DNA of 64,000 nt from Octadecabacter temperatus (GTDB taxonomy: Bacteria > Pseudomonadota > Alphaproteobacteria > Rhodobacterales > Rhodobacteraceae): positions 2,294,001 to 2,358,000 of the forward strand of contig NZ_CP012160.1 in the NCBI RefSeq assembly GCF_001187845.1, in the 5' to 3' direction. Under the pieces are notes generated by a model. The model was not told the origin of the DNA, ran no database searches, and saw only the letters and a list, made by a program, of their open reading frames with translations. Position numbers and translations under genes: made by a program. Shown piece by piece: positions 48,201 through 56,026 of this stretch. Positions within the stretch are counted from its first letter, which is position 1; each line of letters begins with the position of its first letter.

Positions 48201-49029
48201 GAGCGCGTTGGGCAGCCTGCCAGAGGTCACGCACCTTGGCCCACGACTGGACGTTCAACAAACCCTTGCACGTGCCGGCGTTGGTACCGCGACAACCTCC
48301 GAGCAGGAAACCGCTTCTGGCCCCGACTTTCCGATCAATCTGCTTATCCGAGCCCCATCGCGTATTTTCGTTCGCGGTCGTGGGCTGGATGCCGAACTTG
48401 GCGGCGAGTTGCGCCTAACAGGGAGCCTTAACAATCTCGTCCCTATTGGTCGATTAGACCTTGTTCGCGGGCGCCTCAGCATCTTAGGCCAGCGCTTTGA
48501 TCTCGATGAGGGGTACGCGCAGCTTCAAGGGGATTTTTCGCCTTACCTGCGGTTAGTCGCAACGACCGAGGCTGCAACGGGCACCGTGGTCAGCATCATC
48601 GTTGAAGGCCCTGCCGACGACATTAATGTGACTTTTGAAAGCACGCCTGAACTACCGCAGGACGAGGTTCTGTCGCAGCTGTTGTTTGGGCGCGATCTGT
48701 CGTCCATCAGCCCACTGCAAGCCGTGCAATTGGCCTCTGCTGTGGCAACGCTGGCGGGCACGGGTGGCACTAATGGCGGGATCGTCGGCAATCTGCGTGA
48801 CGGGCTTGATCTTGATGACTTGGACTTCGTGACAAACGACGACGGAACAGCGGCCGTGCGCGCGGGAAAGTATATCTCGGACAACGTTTATACGGATGTC
48901 ACCGTTGGCTCGAACGGCACTTCCGAGATCAACATCAATATCGATATCGATCAGAACTTCACCGCACGCGGATCGGTTGCGTCCGATGGTGAAACCAGCG
49001 TCGGTATCTTCTTTGAACGAGACTATTAA
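45271..49029 (+). CDS. tamB: Translocation and assembly module TamB
   Basis: 1252 residues: an N-terminal membrane/signal segment (LVLVVWAGCAYSQ), a very long beta-repeat shaft, and a C-terminal DUF490 region marked by LRLTGSLNNLVPIGRLDLVRGRLSILGQRFDLDEGY and SQLLFGRDLSSISPLQAVQLA. Forms a periplasm-spanning bridge to TamA, and is also implicated in phospholipid transport. Coupled to tamA and ending 7 bases from the convergent permease gene. Confidence 0.95.
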   Translation: MRIVLGLVLVVWAGCAYSQTTEEDRDYITGLIEDTISNDDMIVRLDNFEGALSSEATADAITIADPDGIWLRLDGLTIAWNRSALLSGRVEVETLSAERIELIRVPASNDSTTDLSDAQATPFSLPELPVSIDLGTVSADEIVLPEALLGEPITAQFEGSLELGNGAGNADFTLERTDGKTGNISVDASFENTTRQLTLNLLAHEGQNGIAARLLSLPDRPAVRLEIVGDAPLENFTGDIALATDGVDRVTGTVALSRPTDSADQDFNIALNGDLRPMLADQYDPFFGPETSLRVQGAAPSEGGVHLSNLIVSADQIVLRGSASIDAQGWPQTIDLRGRLGSGDTTRVLLPIAGDPIEVSGMSLNVQYDEADGDAWTGAFDITSLTRTGVSVDALALSGGGVISPSIDGSRGRFSADLNYAARGLALDDAALSEAIGTDIEGTLDVGRLSDGPFVVRELTLDGAGIQAFGLAYINGPDDRFQTRAELSVTADDFSRFAALIDVDLSGSGAVELSGTSQPFDGIFDIDIAAQTNDLAVGMPQVDPLLAGEGTLAFQVARDTEGTRLSDIHIRNEAVEASGEAEITAQSATANFVAQIADLNIVTPELSGPATLRADLQTDAEGVIALDANLAAPRVNASATGTASPLDGGYVLQTDATLSVDNLSAYGNIIGQRIGGGLSLEMDGDYTTTTGVLNADVAARTQDLRVGPTTLDPVLAGLGRVSANVSLSEARRLRVDALDVVFPNLTANGAVATSGSDTTASLSVRLRDIALLVSDFSGPLVAEISANQDAAGWNVTGDATGPVGTSARTTGRVSNDGQLDLNVTGSAPLALANVYIDPRQINGLARFDLTVNGPAALSSVRGPVTISDTRLAAPNLRQAIEDLNGTIQLAGGTARLDLSAVHPDGGTLALSGPVDLEPPYQAALNAQLNDIVLRDPTLYRTTATGQVTVNGPLTGGAEIAGTIDIGATEVQVPSTGVSALGSLPEVTHLGPRLDVQQTLARAGVGTATTSEQETASGPDFPINLLIRAPSRIFVRGRGLDAELGGELRLTGSLNNLVPIGRLDLVRGRLSILGQRFDLDEGYAQLQGDFSPYLRLVATTEAATGTVVSIIVEGPADDINVTFESTPELPQDEVLSQLLFGRDLSSISPLQAVQLASAVATLAGTGGTNGGIVGNLRDGLDLDDLDFVTNDDGTAAVRAGKYISDNVYTDVTVGSNGTSEININIDIDQNFTARGSVASDGETSVGIFFERDY

Positions 49030-49035
49030 ACGTCG

Positions 49036-49929
49036 TTAGCTGGGGGACATCCCGCGCAATCGTTCCGAACGTCGCCGCAGCACTTCGATTGTGAACAGCA
49101 GCAGAACCGACACTGCAATTAAGATCGTAGCAACGGCCAGAATGGTCGGGCTGATCTGTTCGCGAAGGCCCGTGAACATTTGCCAGGGCAATGTCTTTTG
49201 TCCCGCTGACCCGACGAATAGCACCACCACGACTTCATCAAATGACGTGATGAAGGCGAACAATCCACCTGACACAACACCCGGCAGGATGAGCGGCATT
49301 TGCACCTTGAAGAACGTCGTAACAGGGTTCGCACCCATGTTGGCCGCGGCACGCGTCAGCGATTGGTCAAACCCGACAAGCGTCGCCGTTACGGTGATAA
49401 TCACGAACGGGATGCCCAGCGCTGCGTGCGCCAGAACCACGCCCCAATACGTCCCTGTCAAGGTAAACGGCAGTTCGATTTTGCCGAACGGCGTGGGGAT
49501 GTAGGGGTTGGAGTAGAAGAAATACATGCCCGTCGCGGAAATAATCAATGGAACGATCATCGGCGAAATCAGGATCGCCATGATCGCACGGCGAAACGGC
49601 ACGTGGGATTGGCTTAGACCAATGGCGGCCAACGTCCCCAAAGACACCGATAGGATCGTCGCCACTGGTGCGATCTTGAGGGAGTTTTTCAGTGCCAATT
49701 GCCAATCGGAATTCGTGAAAAAGTCTTCGTAGTGTTTGGTCGAATACCCATCTGGGTCAAACGCCAACATTTCCGGCGTGAACGTGAAAAAGTCCTGCGC
49801 GTTGAACGACAGCGGGATGATGACCAAGATCGGGGCGATCAGAAAGAAAAAGATCAACCCGCAAATGATACGGAAACTGTAGTGCCAAATGCGTTGGCCG
49901 CGTGTTGCGTATGGTGGCAATGAAGACAT
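49036..49929 (-). CDS. potC: PotC-like ABC transporter permease
   Basis: 297 residues with six membrane helices and the EAA loop AAANMGANPVTTFFKVQMPLILPG. The start IWHYSFRIICGLIFFFLIAPILVIIPLSF is that of PotC/YdcV type permeases for polyamine-like substrates. Follows the PotB gene by 4 bases as the last gene of the transport operon. Confidence 0.88.
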   Translation of the reverse strand: MSSLPPYATRGQRIWHYSFRIICGLIFFFLIAPILVIIPLSFNAQDFFTFTPEMLAFDPDGYSTKHYEDFFTNSDWQLALKNSLKIAPVATILSVSLGTLAAIGLSQSHVPFRRAIMAILISPMIVPLIISATGMYFFYSNPYIPTPFGKIELPFTLTGTYWGVVLAHAALGIPFVIITVTATLVGFDQSLTRAAANMGANPVTTFFKVQMPLILPGVVSGGLFAFITSFDEVVVVLFVGSAGQKTLPWQMFTGLREQISPTILAVATILIAVSVLLLFTIEVLRRRSERLRGMSPS

Positions 49930-49933
49930 CAGA

Positions 49934-51709
49934 TTAGCCCCCCAATTTCACGTTATCGATGCCGACGATCTTATCGTACATCCAGTAAAGCATCATCACG
50001 ACCGCCAGCAGAATTGTGCCCAGCGCCGCAGCCAGACCCCAGTTCAGAGAGCTGGAAATATGGTAGGCAATCCGGTTTGAGATGAAGACACCCTTGGTGC
50101 CGCCAACCAGTTCAGGCGTGATGTAGTAACCAATCGACAAGATGAACACGAGGATACAGCCCGCGCCAATGCCCGGAACAGACTGCGGGAAATAAACCCG
50201 CCAAAAGGCAGTCCAGTTCGTCGCGCCAAGTGACTTCGCGGCGCGAAGGTAGCTAGGCGGGATTGTTTTCATCACGGAATACAGTGGCAAAATCATGAAC
50301 GGCAAAAGGATATGCGTCATCGCGATGACCGTACCAGTTTGATTGTTGATCAGCGCCAAACGCTCAAAACCTTGGGCTGCCCATGCGAAATAGATCGCAT
50401 CCGCACCGCCCCAGATATTGTTGAATAGGTTCCACACCCATGTGAGCGCATTCGCGATCGCGTAAAACGCGTTCAATAGCGTGTTGAACACCGGATCGAG
50501 GAACTTACCGACAGCCGTAGAATGATACCAAACCAGCGTATCGTTGATCACACCCTGCTGTTGCAGCAGCACTTTCCAAGCGGAGGTACGCACCAGAAGC
50601 GACGTCCAAAACGGAAGCAACACAAGGATCATCAGCATGTTGGCTTTGCGATCCGGCAGGTTCGCCAGCAACCACGCAATCGGATATCCCAGCAGCACAC
50701 ACATGCCCATGATCGACAGCGACATGATCATGGTACGAATGAACAATACGATATAGATCTGTTCATTTTCTGGGCGCCATTCAGGGCCATCGAGGCCCTT
50801 TTGCATGTCGATCGAGTTCAGAAAGTAACCGTTGGTGTAGGCAGGTGCATAGGTTTGGATCGTCGTCCAAACATCAGCGTCGCCCCAGTCCTCATCAATA
50901 TCGAGGAACATCGCTTTCGGGTCATCCAATGTGACTCCAGCCAATGCACCCGCTGCTTCGTTCAGGATCTGCGAACGCCCATCCGACGCGCCTGCGTCAA
51001 GCGAACCATCAGGCAATTCCTGTGCGAGGACGTGAAACAGAATGGGCCACGGTCTTTCACCGAGCGGATTGTCATCCTCGCTGATGGTTTGCGCGACATA
51101 GGACGCATAAAGCGAAGTCGTACCTGGGAAAGCACTGGCAAAGTCTCCGTTTGCATCGAACGTTGGCGCGGCTTCGCGGGTCAGCGCATCTTGGCCGTCC
51201 CACTCATTGATCGCGTCAATCCAATCGGGCGTACCGATCAGCATGCCAAACGTATCGCGCTCTCCCCAAATATCGTTTGTATCTTCAAGGATGTCCTGCG
51301 GCGTTTCGCCGATTTCATCAACGCCACGACCCGTCTTACGAAACAGTGACGAAATCCCCGTTTGCTCATAGTTCAAACGGCTTCCAAGCCGGGTGTGCGC
51401 CTTTGCTTCAACGGCAACGGCCAGATCACGGGCCAATGCTTCGAACACGATATCATCCGGCGCGCCTTCACCATCCCAATCGGGAAGCAATGTCGCGGTG
51501 CGGGGCAATGTTTCAGAGACGATCTGGTTCTCAACAGATCGGAACAACATATCGGCGATCGGCATCACGAAAGACACCAAAATGAAAATCAGCAGCGGAG
51601 CGATCAGCATCAACGCGCGGAGCTTCTGGCGGCGCAACGCGCGGTTCAGGGACGCCTTTAGCGGTCGTCCATCTGCTGCCAAAACTGGGCCTGATGTTGC
51701 ATCAGTCAT
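49934..51709 (-). CDS. potB: PotB-like ABC transporter permease with a large insertion
   Basis: 591 residues, about twice the usual length. TM1 (about 31-56) is followed by roughly 260 residues (57-317) that would lie in the periplasm, rich in Asp and Trp (DEDWGDADVWTTIQ) and with no Cys; then the normal PotB core starts at about 318 (YIVLFIRTMIMSLSIMGMCVLLGYPIAWLLANLP) with the EAA loop RAAKSLGATNWTAFWRVYFPQSVPG. The extra domain could meet the binding protein or sense the substrate. The start overlaps the DUF1330 stop (ATGA). Confidence 0.85.
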   Translation of the reverse strand: MTDATSGPVLAADGRPLKASLNRALRRQKLRALMLIAPLLIFILVSFVMPIADMLFRSVENQIVSETLPRTATLLPDWDGEGAPDDIVFEALARDLAVAVEAKAHTRLGSRLNYEQTGISSLFRKTGRGVDEIGETPQDILEDTNDIWGERDTFGMLIGTPDWIDAINEWDGQDALTREAAPTFDANGDFASAFPGTTSLYASYVAQTISEDDNPLGERPWPILFHVLAQELPDGSLDAGASDGRSQILNEAAGALAGVTLDDPKAMFLDIDEDWGDADVWTTIQTYAPAYTNGYFLNSIDMQKGLDGPEWRPENEQIYIVLFIRTMIMSLSIMGMCVLLGYPIAWLLANLPDRKANMLMILVLLPFWTSLLVRTSAWKVLLQQQGVINDTLVWYHSTAVGKFLDPVFNTLLNAFYAIANALTWVWNLFNNIWGGADAIYFAWAAQGFERLALINNQTGTVIAMTHILLPFMILPLYSVMKTIPPSYLRAAKSLGATNWTAFWRVYFPQSVPGIGAGCILVFILSIGYYITPELVGGTKGVFISNRIAYHISSSLNWGLAAALGTILLAVVMMLYWMYDKIVGIDNVKLGG

Positions 51710-51996
51710 TCGTATCCCTCCACAAGGACGATCATACTGTCAGCATTGGCATGGCGGATCTTGAGAACATCTTGATACGCAGGCGAATGGTAAAAATCTT
51801 GAGCAGCTTGATAGCTGTCGAATTCGAAAACGACGTGGCGCGAATATTGCGGCCCTTCCGCGTTTTCGGCTTCTCCACCGCGGATCAGAATGCGTGCGCC
51901 AGCGGCTTCAAACATCGGCGTGTCGAGTTTCACATACTCTTTGTATGCTTCCTCGTTGGTCACAGTGATGTGCCCGATGATGTATCCCTTGGCCAT
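51706..51996 (-). CDS. DUF1330 family protein
   Basis: 96 residues from ATG at 51996, preferred to the ATG at 52005 because AGGAT is well spaced. KGYIIGHITVTNEEAYKEYV and EFDSYQAAQDFYHSPAYQDVLKIR are DUF1330 marks, a small ferredoxin-like (dimeric alpha/beta barrel) fold. Lies inside the transporter operon between the binding-protein and permease genes, coupled to the permease. A role in handling the transported compound is inferred from position only. Confidence 0.85.
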   Translation of the reverse strand: MAKGYIIGHITVTNEEAYKEYVKLDTPMFEAAGARILIRGGEAENAEGPQYSRHVVFEFDSYQAAQDFYHSPAYQDVLKIRHANADSMIVLVEGYE

Positions 51997-52070
51997 GCGC
52001 GGCATCCTACTTTCGGTGGTCGTTTGGTCGAAAGGGCGAGCCAAGCGGCCCGCCCTTCCAGTTCAATCGG

Positions 52071-53177
52071 TTACTGGGACAACCAGACCTGGAATTTCGC
52101 GTCCAGATCGTCACGGTAGTCAGCCCACCATTCATAGTTGTACAGGAACGTGTTTGTCGCGTTCGCTGGGTCTGTTGGCATGTGTGGTGCCATGTCGATA
52201 CCCAGTTCAGCATGCTGACCTACGAGCGGTGCGGAAGATGCACGTGCAGGACCGTAGCTGATGTACTTGGCTTGGTCTGCAAGACGCTGTGTGTCAGTCG
52301 CGAAACGGACGTAGTCCAGCGCGCGTGCTTCACGCTCAGGGGACAGGCCTGTTGGAATGATCCAACCGTCAAGGTCAAACACTTGCGCGTCCCAGAGCAT
52401 TGCAACCGGCTGGTCCTGCTCTTCGATCAGAGCAAACAAACGACCGTTGTATGTGGAACCCATGACGACTTCGCCGTCCGCCAAAAGCTGTGGCGTGTCA
52501 GCACCAGCGGACCACCAGATAACGCTGTCTTTGATGGTGTCGAGCTTGGCAAATGCCTGTGCCTGGCCTTCTTCTGTTTCCAGAACATCGTACACGTCGT
52601 CTTTCGCTACGCCGTCACACAGCAGAGCCCATTCCATGTTGTTGATTGGTCGCTTTTCGAGGGAACGCATACCTGGGTATGTTTCTGTGTCGAAAATTGC
52701 GCAGATGTCCGTTGGAGCTGTGTCACCAACGAGGTCTGTGCGGAAGCCAACAGTCGTGGAGTATACGATCTGTGGGATGAAGCAGTCGGAAACCAACAGG
52801 TCGCCAAAGTCTTCGGAAGCGGTGGAACCATCGTCGCCGTCTGCGAGCTGCTCATCCGCGTCGATTTCCAGTGCAAGGCCTTCGTCGCAAAGACGGATCG
52901 CATCGGATGCAACCACGTCAACCACGTCCCAAGTGACGTTGCCAGCTTCGTTCATCGCACGAAGTTTCGCGACTGCTTCAGCAGAGGATTCATCGTTGAT
53001 GATGTTTACGCCAGTCATCTCAGCGTAGGGCGTGTGATACGCGTTCTGTTGTGATGCGGAGTATGCGCCGCCCCAGCTAACGATTGTCATTTCATCGGCC
53101 ATGTGACCGTCAGCAACTGCGAGAGTCGCAGACAGCGTCAGGCATGTTGTGGCCATCAGTTTCATAGTCGTTTTCAT
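52071..53177 (-). CDS. PotD/PotF-like periplasmic substrate-binding protein
   Basis: 368 residues. Signal peptide MKTTMKLMATTCLTLSATLAVA, then a PotD-like binding protein: DEMTIVSWGGAYSASQQNAYHTPYAEMTGVNI at the start and LSPEREARALDYVRFATDTQRLADQAKYISYGPARASS near the end. Several acidic and aromatic residues fit a cationic ligand such as a polyamine, creatine or a guanidino compound. The ligand is not proven. Neighbours are the ATPase gene upstream and DUF1330 downstream. Confidence 0.88.
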   Translation of the reverse strand: MKTTMKLMATTCLTLSATLAVADGHMADEMTIVSWGGAYSASQQNAYHTPYAEMTGVNIINDESSAEAVAKLRAMNEAGNVTWDVVDVVASDAIRLCDEGLALEIDADEQLADGDDGSTASEDFGDLLVSDCFIPQIVYSTTVGFRTDLVGDTAPTDICAIFDTETYPGMRSLEKRPINNMEWALLCDGVAKDDVYDVLETEEGQAQAFAKLDTIKDSVIWWSAGADTPQLLADGEVVMGSTYNGRLFALIEEQDQPVAMLWDAQVFDLDGWIIPTGLSPEREARALDYVRFATDTQRLADQAKYISYGPARASSAPLVGQHAELGIDMAPHMPTDPANATNTFLYNYEWWADYRDDLDAKFQVWLSQ

Positions 53178-53265
53178 TGAAGTCTCCCATTGAAACGCCC
53201 GGTTTTATACGTTTCAGCGTGACCATCCGGGCAACGGCCATGCTGTTTGATCGAACGTTGAACGA

Positions 53266-54360
53266 TTACGCGTCCAGCGCTCGGCAATCTTCTGCCATCC
53301 ACCCGATTTCGATCATCTCGCCGGGTTTCAGGCGTTTTTGGTCAGGCGCATTACGTGTCTTGATCACGAACTCATCCGTTCCAGCAACGCGCAGTCGTGT
53401 ACGGAAAATATCGCCCATGTAGATGAACTCAAGCACTTCGGCTTTCAGTGTGTGGGCATCAGCGTGCAGGCGCTCACGGTTGAACTCAACGCGCTCAGGG
53501 CGAATAGAAACGCGTGTGCGCTCACCGACCTCGGACACGTTCACCGGAACCGCATCGATAATGTCACCACTGTCGAGCTTCACTTCGCAAGTGTCGCCTT
53601 TGATTTTGGTCACCACGCCTTCCAGCGTGTTGTTCTCACCAATGAACTGCGCAACGAAGCTGTTTTCGGGCTGCTCATAAAGCTGATCTGGCGGCGCGAG
53701 CTGTTGAATACGACCGTCATCGAACACGGCAACACGGTCTGACATTGTCAGGGCTTCTGTTTGGTCGTGGGTCACGTAAACCGTGGTGATCCCCAGCTCA
53801 TGCGCGAGGTTGGTAATTTCGAACTGCAACGTTTCGCGCAACTGTTTGTCGAGCGCTCCAAGCGGTTCATCCATCAGCACCAGCTCAGGTTCAAACACCA
53901 ACGCACGTGCAAGCGCGATGCGCTGTTGCTGACCACCGGAAAGCTGTGCCGGACGACGGCCAGCGAAATCTTGCATCTGAACCATGCCCAGCGCGCGCAT
54001 GACTTTTTCCTCACGCTCGGACTTACCGATCTTGCGGACCTCAAGCGGGAAGGACAGGTTTTCGGCAACCGACATATGCGGGAACAACGCGTAGTTCTGG
54101 AACACCATGCCGATGCCGCGCTTATGCGGTGGGATGTTGTTAATTGAGACACCGTCTAGCAGGATATCGCCGTGCGTGGCAGTTTCAAACCCAGCGAGCA
54201 TCATAAGGCAGGTCGTTTTGCCGGATCCAGATGGCCCAAGCATCGTCAGAAACTCGCCCTTCGGCATTGAAAGATTCAGGTCCTTCACGACGAGAACTTC
54301 ACCGTCATAGCTCTTCTGAACCCGCTCGAAAGCAACAAATGCCGATTGAGTATCTACCAT
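53266..54360 (-). CDS. potA: PotA-like ABC transporter ATP-binding protein
   Basis: 364 residues from ATG at 54360 with GGGGGAAA upstream. Walker A GPSGSGKTT, signature LSGGQQQRIALARAL, Walker B LVLMDEPLGALD and the H-loop VYVTHDQTEAL are intact, followed by a C-terminal TOBE domain (from about 275, VRPERVEFNRERLH). It powers the importer encoded downstream. 220 bases separate it from the creatinase gene. Confidence 0.93.
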   Translation of the reverse strand: MVDTQSAFVAFERVQKSYDGEVLVVKDLNLSMPKGEFLTMLGPSGSGKTTCLMMLAGFETATHGDILLDGVSINNIPPHKRGIGMVFQNYALFPHMSVAENLSFPLEVRKIGKSEREEKVMRALGMVQMQDFAGRRPAQLSGGQQQRIALARALVFEPELVLMDEPLGALDKQLRETLQFEITNLAHELGITTVYVTHDQTEALTMSDRVAVFDDGRIQQLAPPDQLYEQPENSFVAQFIGENNTLEGVVTKIKGDTCEVKLDSGDIIDAVPVNVSEVGERTRVSIRPERVEFNRERLHADAHTLKAEVLEFIYMGDIFRTRLRVAGTDEFVIKTRNAPDQKRLKPGEMIEIGWMAEDCRALDA

Positions 54361-54527
54361 TTTTGCCGTTTCCCCCTTCGGACCGGTGCGCATGTGCGCG
54401 ACGTGATATTTCACTGTCGGCTACCAGCCTGATAGACTAGTGCGCGGAATACAACCAAGTATTCGAAGTCAAATGGCGCGCAATTTACCAATTTGACGAC
54501 GATTTTGGCTGCGATTTGGCGCGTTGC

Positions 54528-54565
54528 CCGCAATTTGTGCGGATGTACGTCCAGATGGCCGTACA
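54528..54565. promoter_or_regulatory. Two inverted repeats between creatinase and potA
   Basis: CCGCA/TGCGG (54528-54542, 5-base spacer) and TGTACG/CGTACA (54544-54565, 10-base spacer) stand back to back 17 bases after the creatinase stop. With no T run they look more like operators or an mRNA processing hairpin than a terminator. Confidence 0.4.
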
Positions 54566-54582
54566 CCCTAGATTCTTTCATT

Positions 54583-55785
54583 TTAGCCGACCACGTTGAA
54601 ATCGGGTCCATATGGATAGCCCGTGATGTTCTCGTTGCCGTCCTTATTGATCACAAGGATATCATGTTCACGGTAGCCGCCAGCGCCTAGATTTCCGTCG
54701 CCTATCGTCAGCATCGGCTCCATCGAGATCACCATGCCCGGCTCAAGAACCGTGTCGATATCTTCGCGCAACTCAAGCCCCGCTTCGCGCCCGTAATAGT
54801 GGGACAGCACGCCAAACGAGTGACCGTAACCGAATGTGCGGTACTGCAACAAATCACGTTCAGCGAAAAAATCGTTAATCTTATGCGTTATCTCGCTGCA
54901 GCTCGCACCGGGAACCAACAGCGACATGCCATACTCATGGGCCGCGACGTTTGCTTCCCATATCTTCAGGCTCGCGTCGTCGACTTCGCCGACAAACATG
55001 GTGCGCTCGAGTGCAGTGTAATAGCCAGAAATCATCGGGAATGTATTGAGGCTGAGGATATCCCCACGCTCAAGTTTACGGGATGTGACAGGGTTATGCG
55101 CCCCGTCTGTGTTGATGCCCGATTGAAACCAAACCCACGTGTCGCGGTATTCCGCATCAGGAAAGCGCTTGGCGATCTCAAGCTCCATCGCATCGCGCCC
55201 TGCCATCGCAACGTCAATCTCACGCACGCCAACCTTGATCGCGTCTTTGATGGCATAGCCACCGACATCAGCCACATTTGCACCCGCGCGGATCAAGTCA
55301 ATCTCGGCTGCCGATTTGTGCATCCGCTGCTTCATCGTTGTCGGGGCGATGTCCATTGACGACTTGGGCGTCAGAAATTCGTCCATAAGCGCCTTTTGCG
55401 CAAGGCTTAGATGGTCGCCCTCATATCCAATATCCTTGCCAGATCCGGCCACGGATTGAATGGCACGCCAGTAGTTGTTTCGCTGCCAATCGGTGTAAGT
55501 GATGTTATCGCCATACCCACGGCGGAACGGTTGTGCTGCGTCAATCCCAGCCGACATTGTGACGTTATCAGTTGCCGTCACGACAAGCGCATATGGCCGC
55601 CCGAACGCACAATACAGAAAGCCGGAATAGTAGGCGATGTTGTGCATCGACGTGAATACGCAGGCATCCACACCCAAGTCAGCCATGCTGTTGCGCAGCT
55701 TGGTAAGGCGGGTTTCATACTCAGCGTCCGCGAACGGCAGGACCTTGTCCCCTTGGTGAAAACGATAGTGCTGTGGGCGATCCAT
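54583..55785 (-). CDS. Creatinase (creatine amidinohydrolase), M24 family
   Basis: 400 residues from ATG at 55785 with GGAGT upstream. The C-terminal pita-bread half carries the four residues known to be catalytic in Pseudomonas creatinase: His230 (TDGAHNPV), Glu260 (TALERT), His322 (FGYGHS) and Glu356 (SMEPM), each two positions before the Pseudomonas number. FGRPYALVVT and YTDWQRNNYW in the N-terminal half also match. The enzyme hydrolyses creatine to sarcosine and urea. Ectoine and proline peptidase relatives of M24 lack this exact set. Followed by the transporter operon. Confidence 0.85.
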   Translation of the reverse strand: MDRPQHYRFHQGDKVLPFADAEYETRLTKLRNSMADLGVDACVFTSMHNIAYYSGFLYCAFGRPYALVVTATDNVTMSAGIDAAQPFRRGYGDNITYTDWQRNNYWRAIQSVAGSGKDIGYEGDHLSLAQKALMDEFLTPKSSMDIAPTTMKQRMHKSAAEIDLIRAGANVADVGGYAIKDAIKVGVREIDVAMAGRDAMELEIAKRFPDAEYRDTWVWFQSGINTDGAHNPVTSRKLERGDILSLNTFPMISGYYTALERTMFVGEVDDASLKIWEANVAAHEYGMSLLVPGASCSEITHKINDFFAERDLLQYRTFGYGHSFGVLSHYYGREAGLELREDIDTVLEPGMVISMEPMLTIGDGNLGAGGYREHDILVINKDGNENITGYPYGPDFNVVG

Positions 55786-55965
55786 GAAAGGACTCCTTCG
55801 CGATAAAAACCTAAGCTTTGCGAGGAGGGCCGAAACCTTCCCCTGCGCGCAATGCGACAAAGCAAGATCCCGGCGTTCAGGACAAATGAAGGGCGCAATT
55901 TGAAATGAAGCGACGCCATCGCTGGCCCTTTGGGCGAACGTAATTCTGAAACGCTGAGTCGGGCA

Positions 55966-55999
55966 AGAAAAATCCGGCCTCCCGTTAGGAAGGCCGGAT
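55966..55999 (-). terminator. Aldehyde dehydrogenase terminator
   Basis: ATCCGGCCT and AGGCCGGAT form a perfect 9-bp stem, followed on the minus strand by a TTTTTCTTG tail. It separates the ALDH unit from the creatinase gene. Confidence 0.8.
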
Positions 56000-56026
56000 C
56001 ATTTCGTTTTGCTGTCTTAGAATCGA

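Noticed and set aside
50522..51349. 275-codon plus-strand frame
   Set aside because: Antisense to the PotB-like permease. I checked it because that permease has an odd insertion, but the antisense product is low-complexity and Arg-rich with no motif.
52182..53054. 290-codon plus-strand frame
   Set aside because: Antisense to the binding-protein gene, no plausible start or domain.
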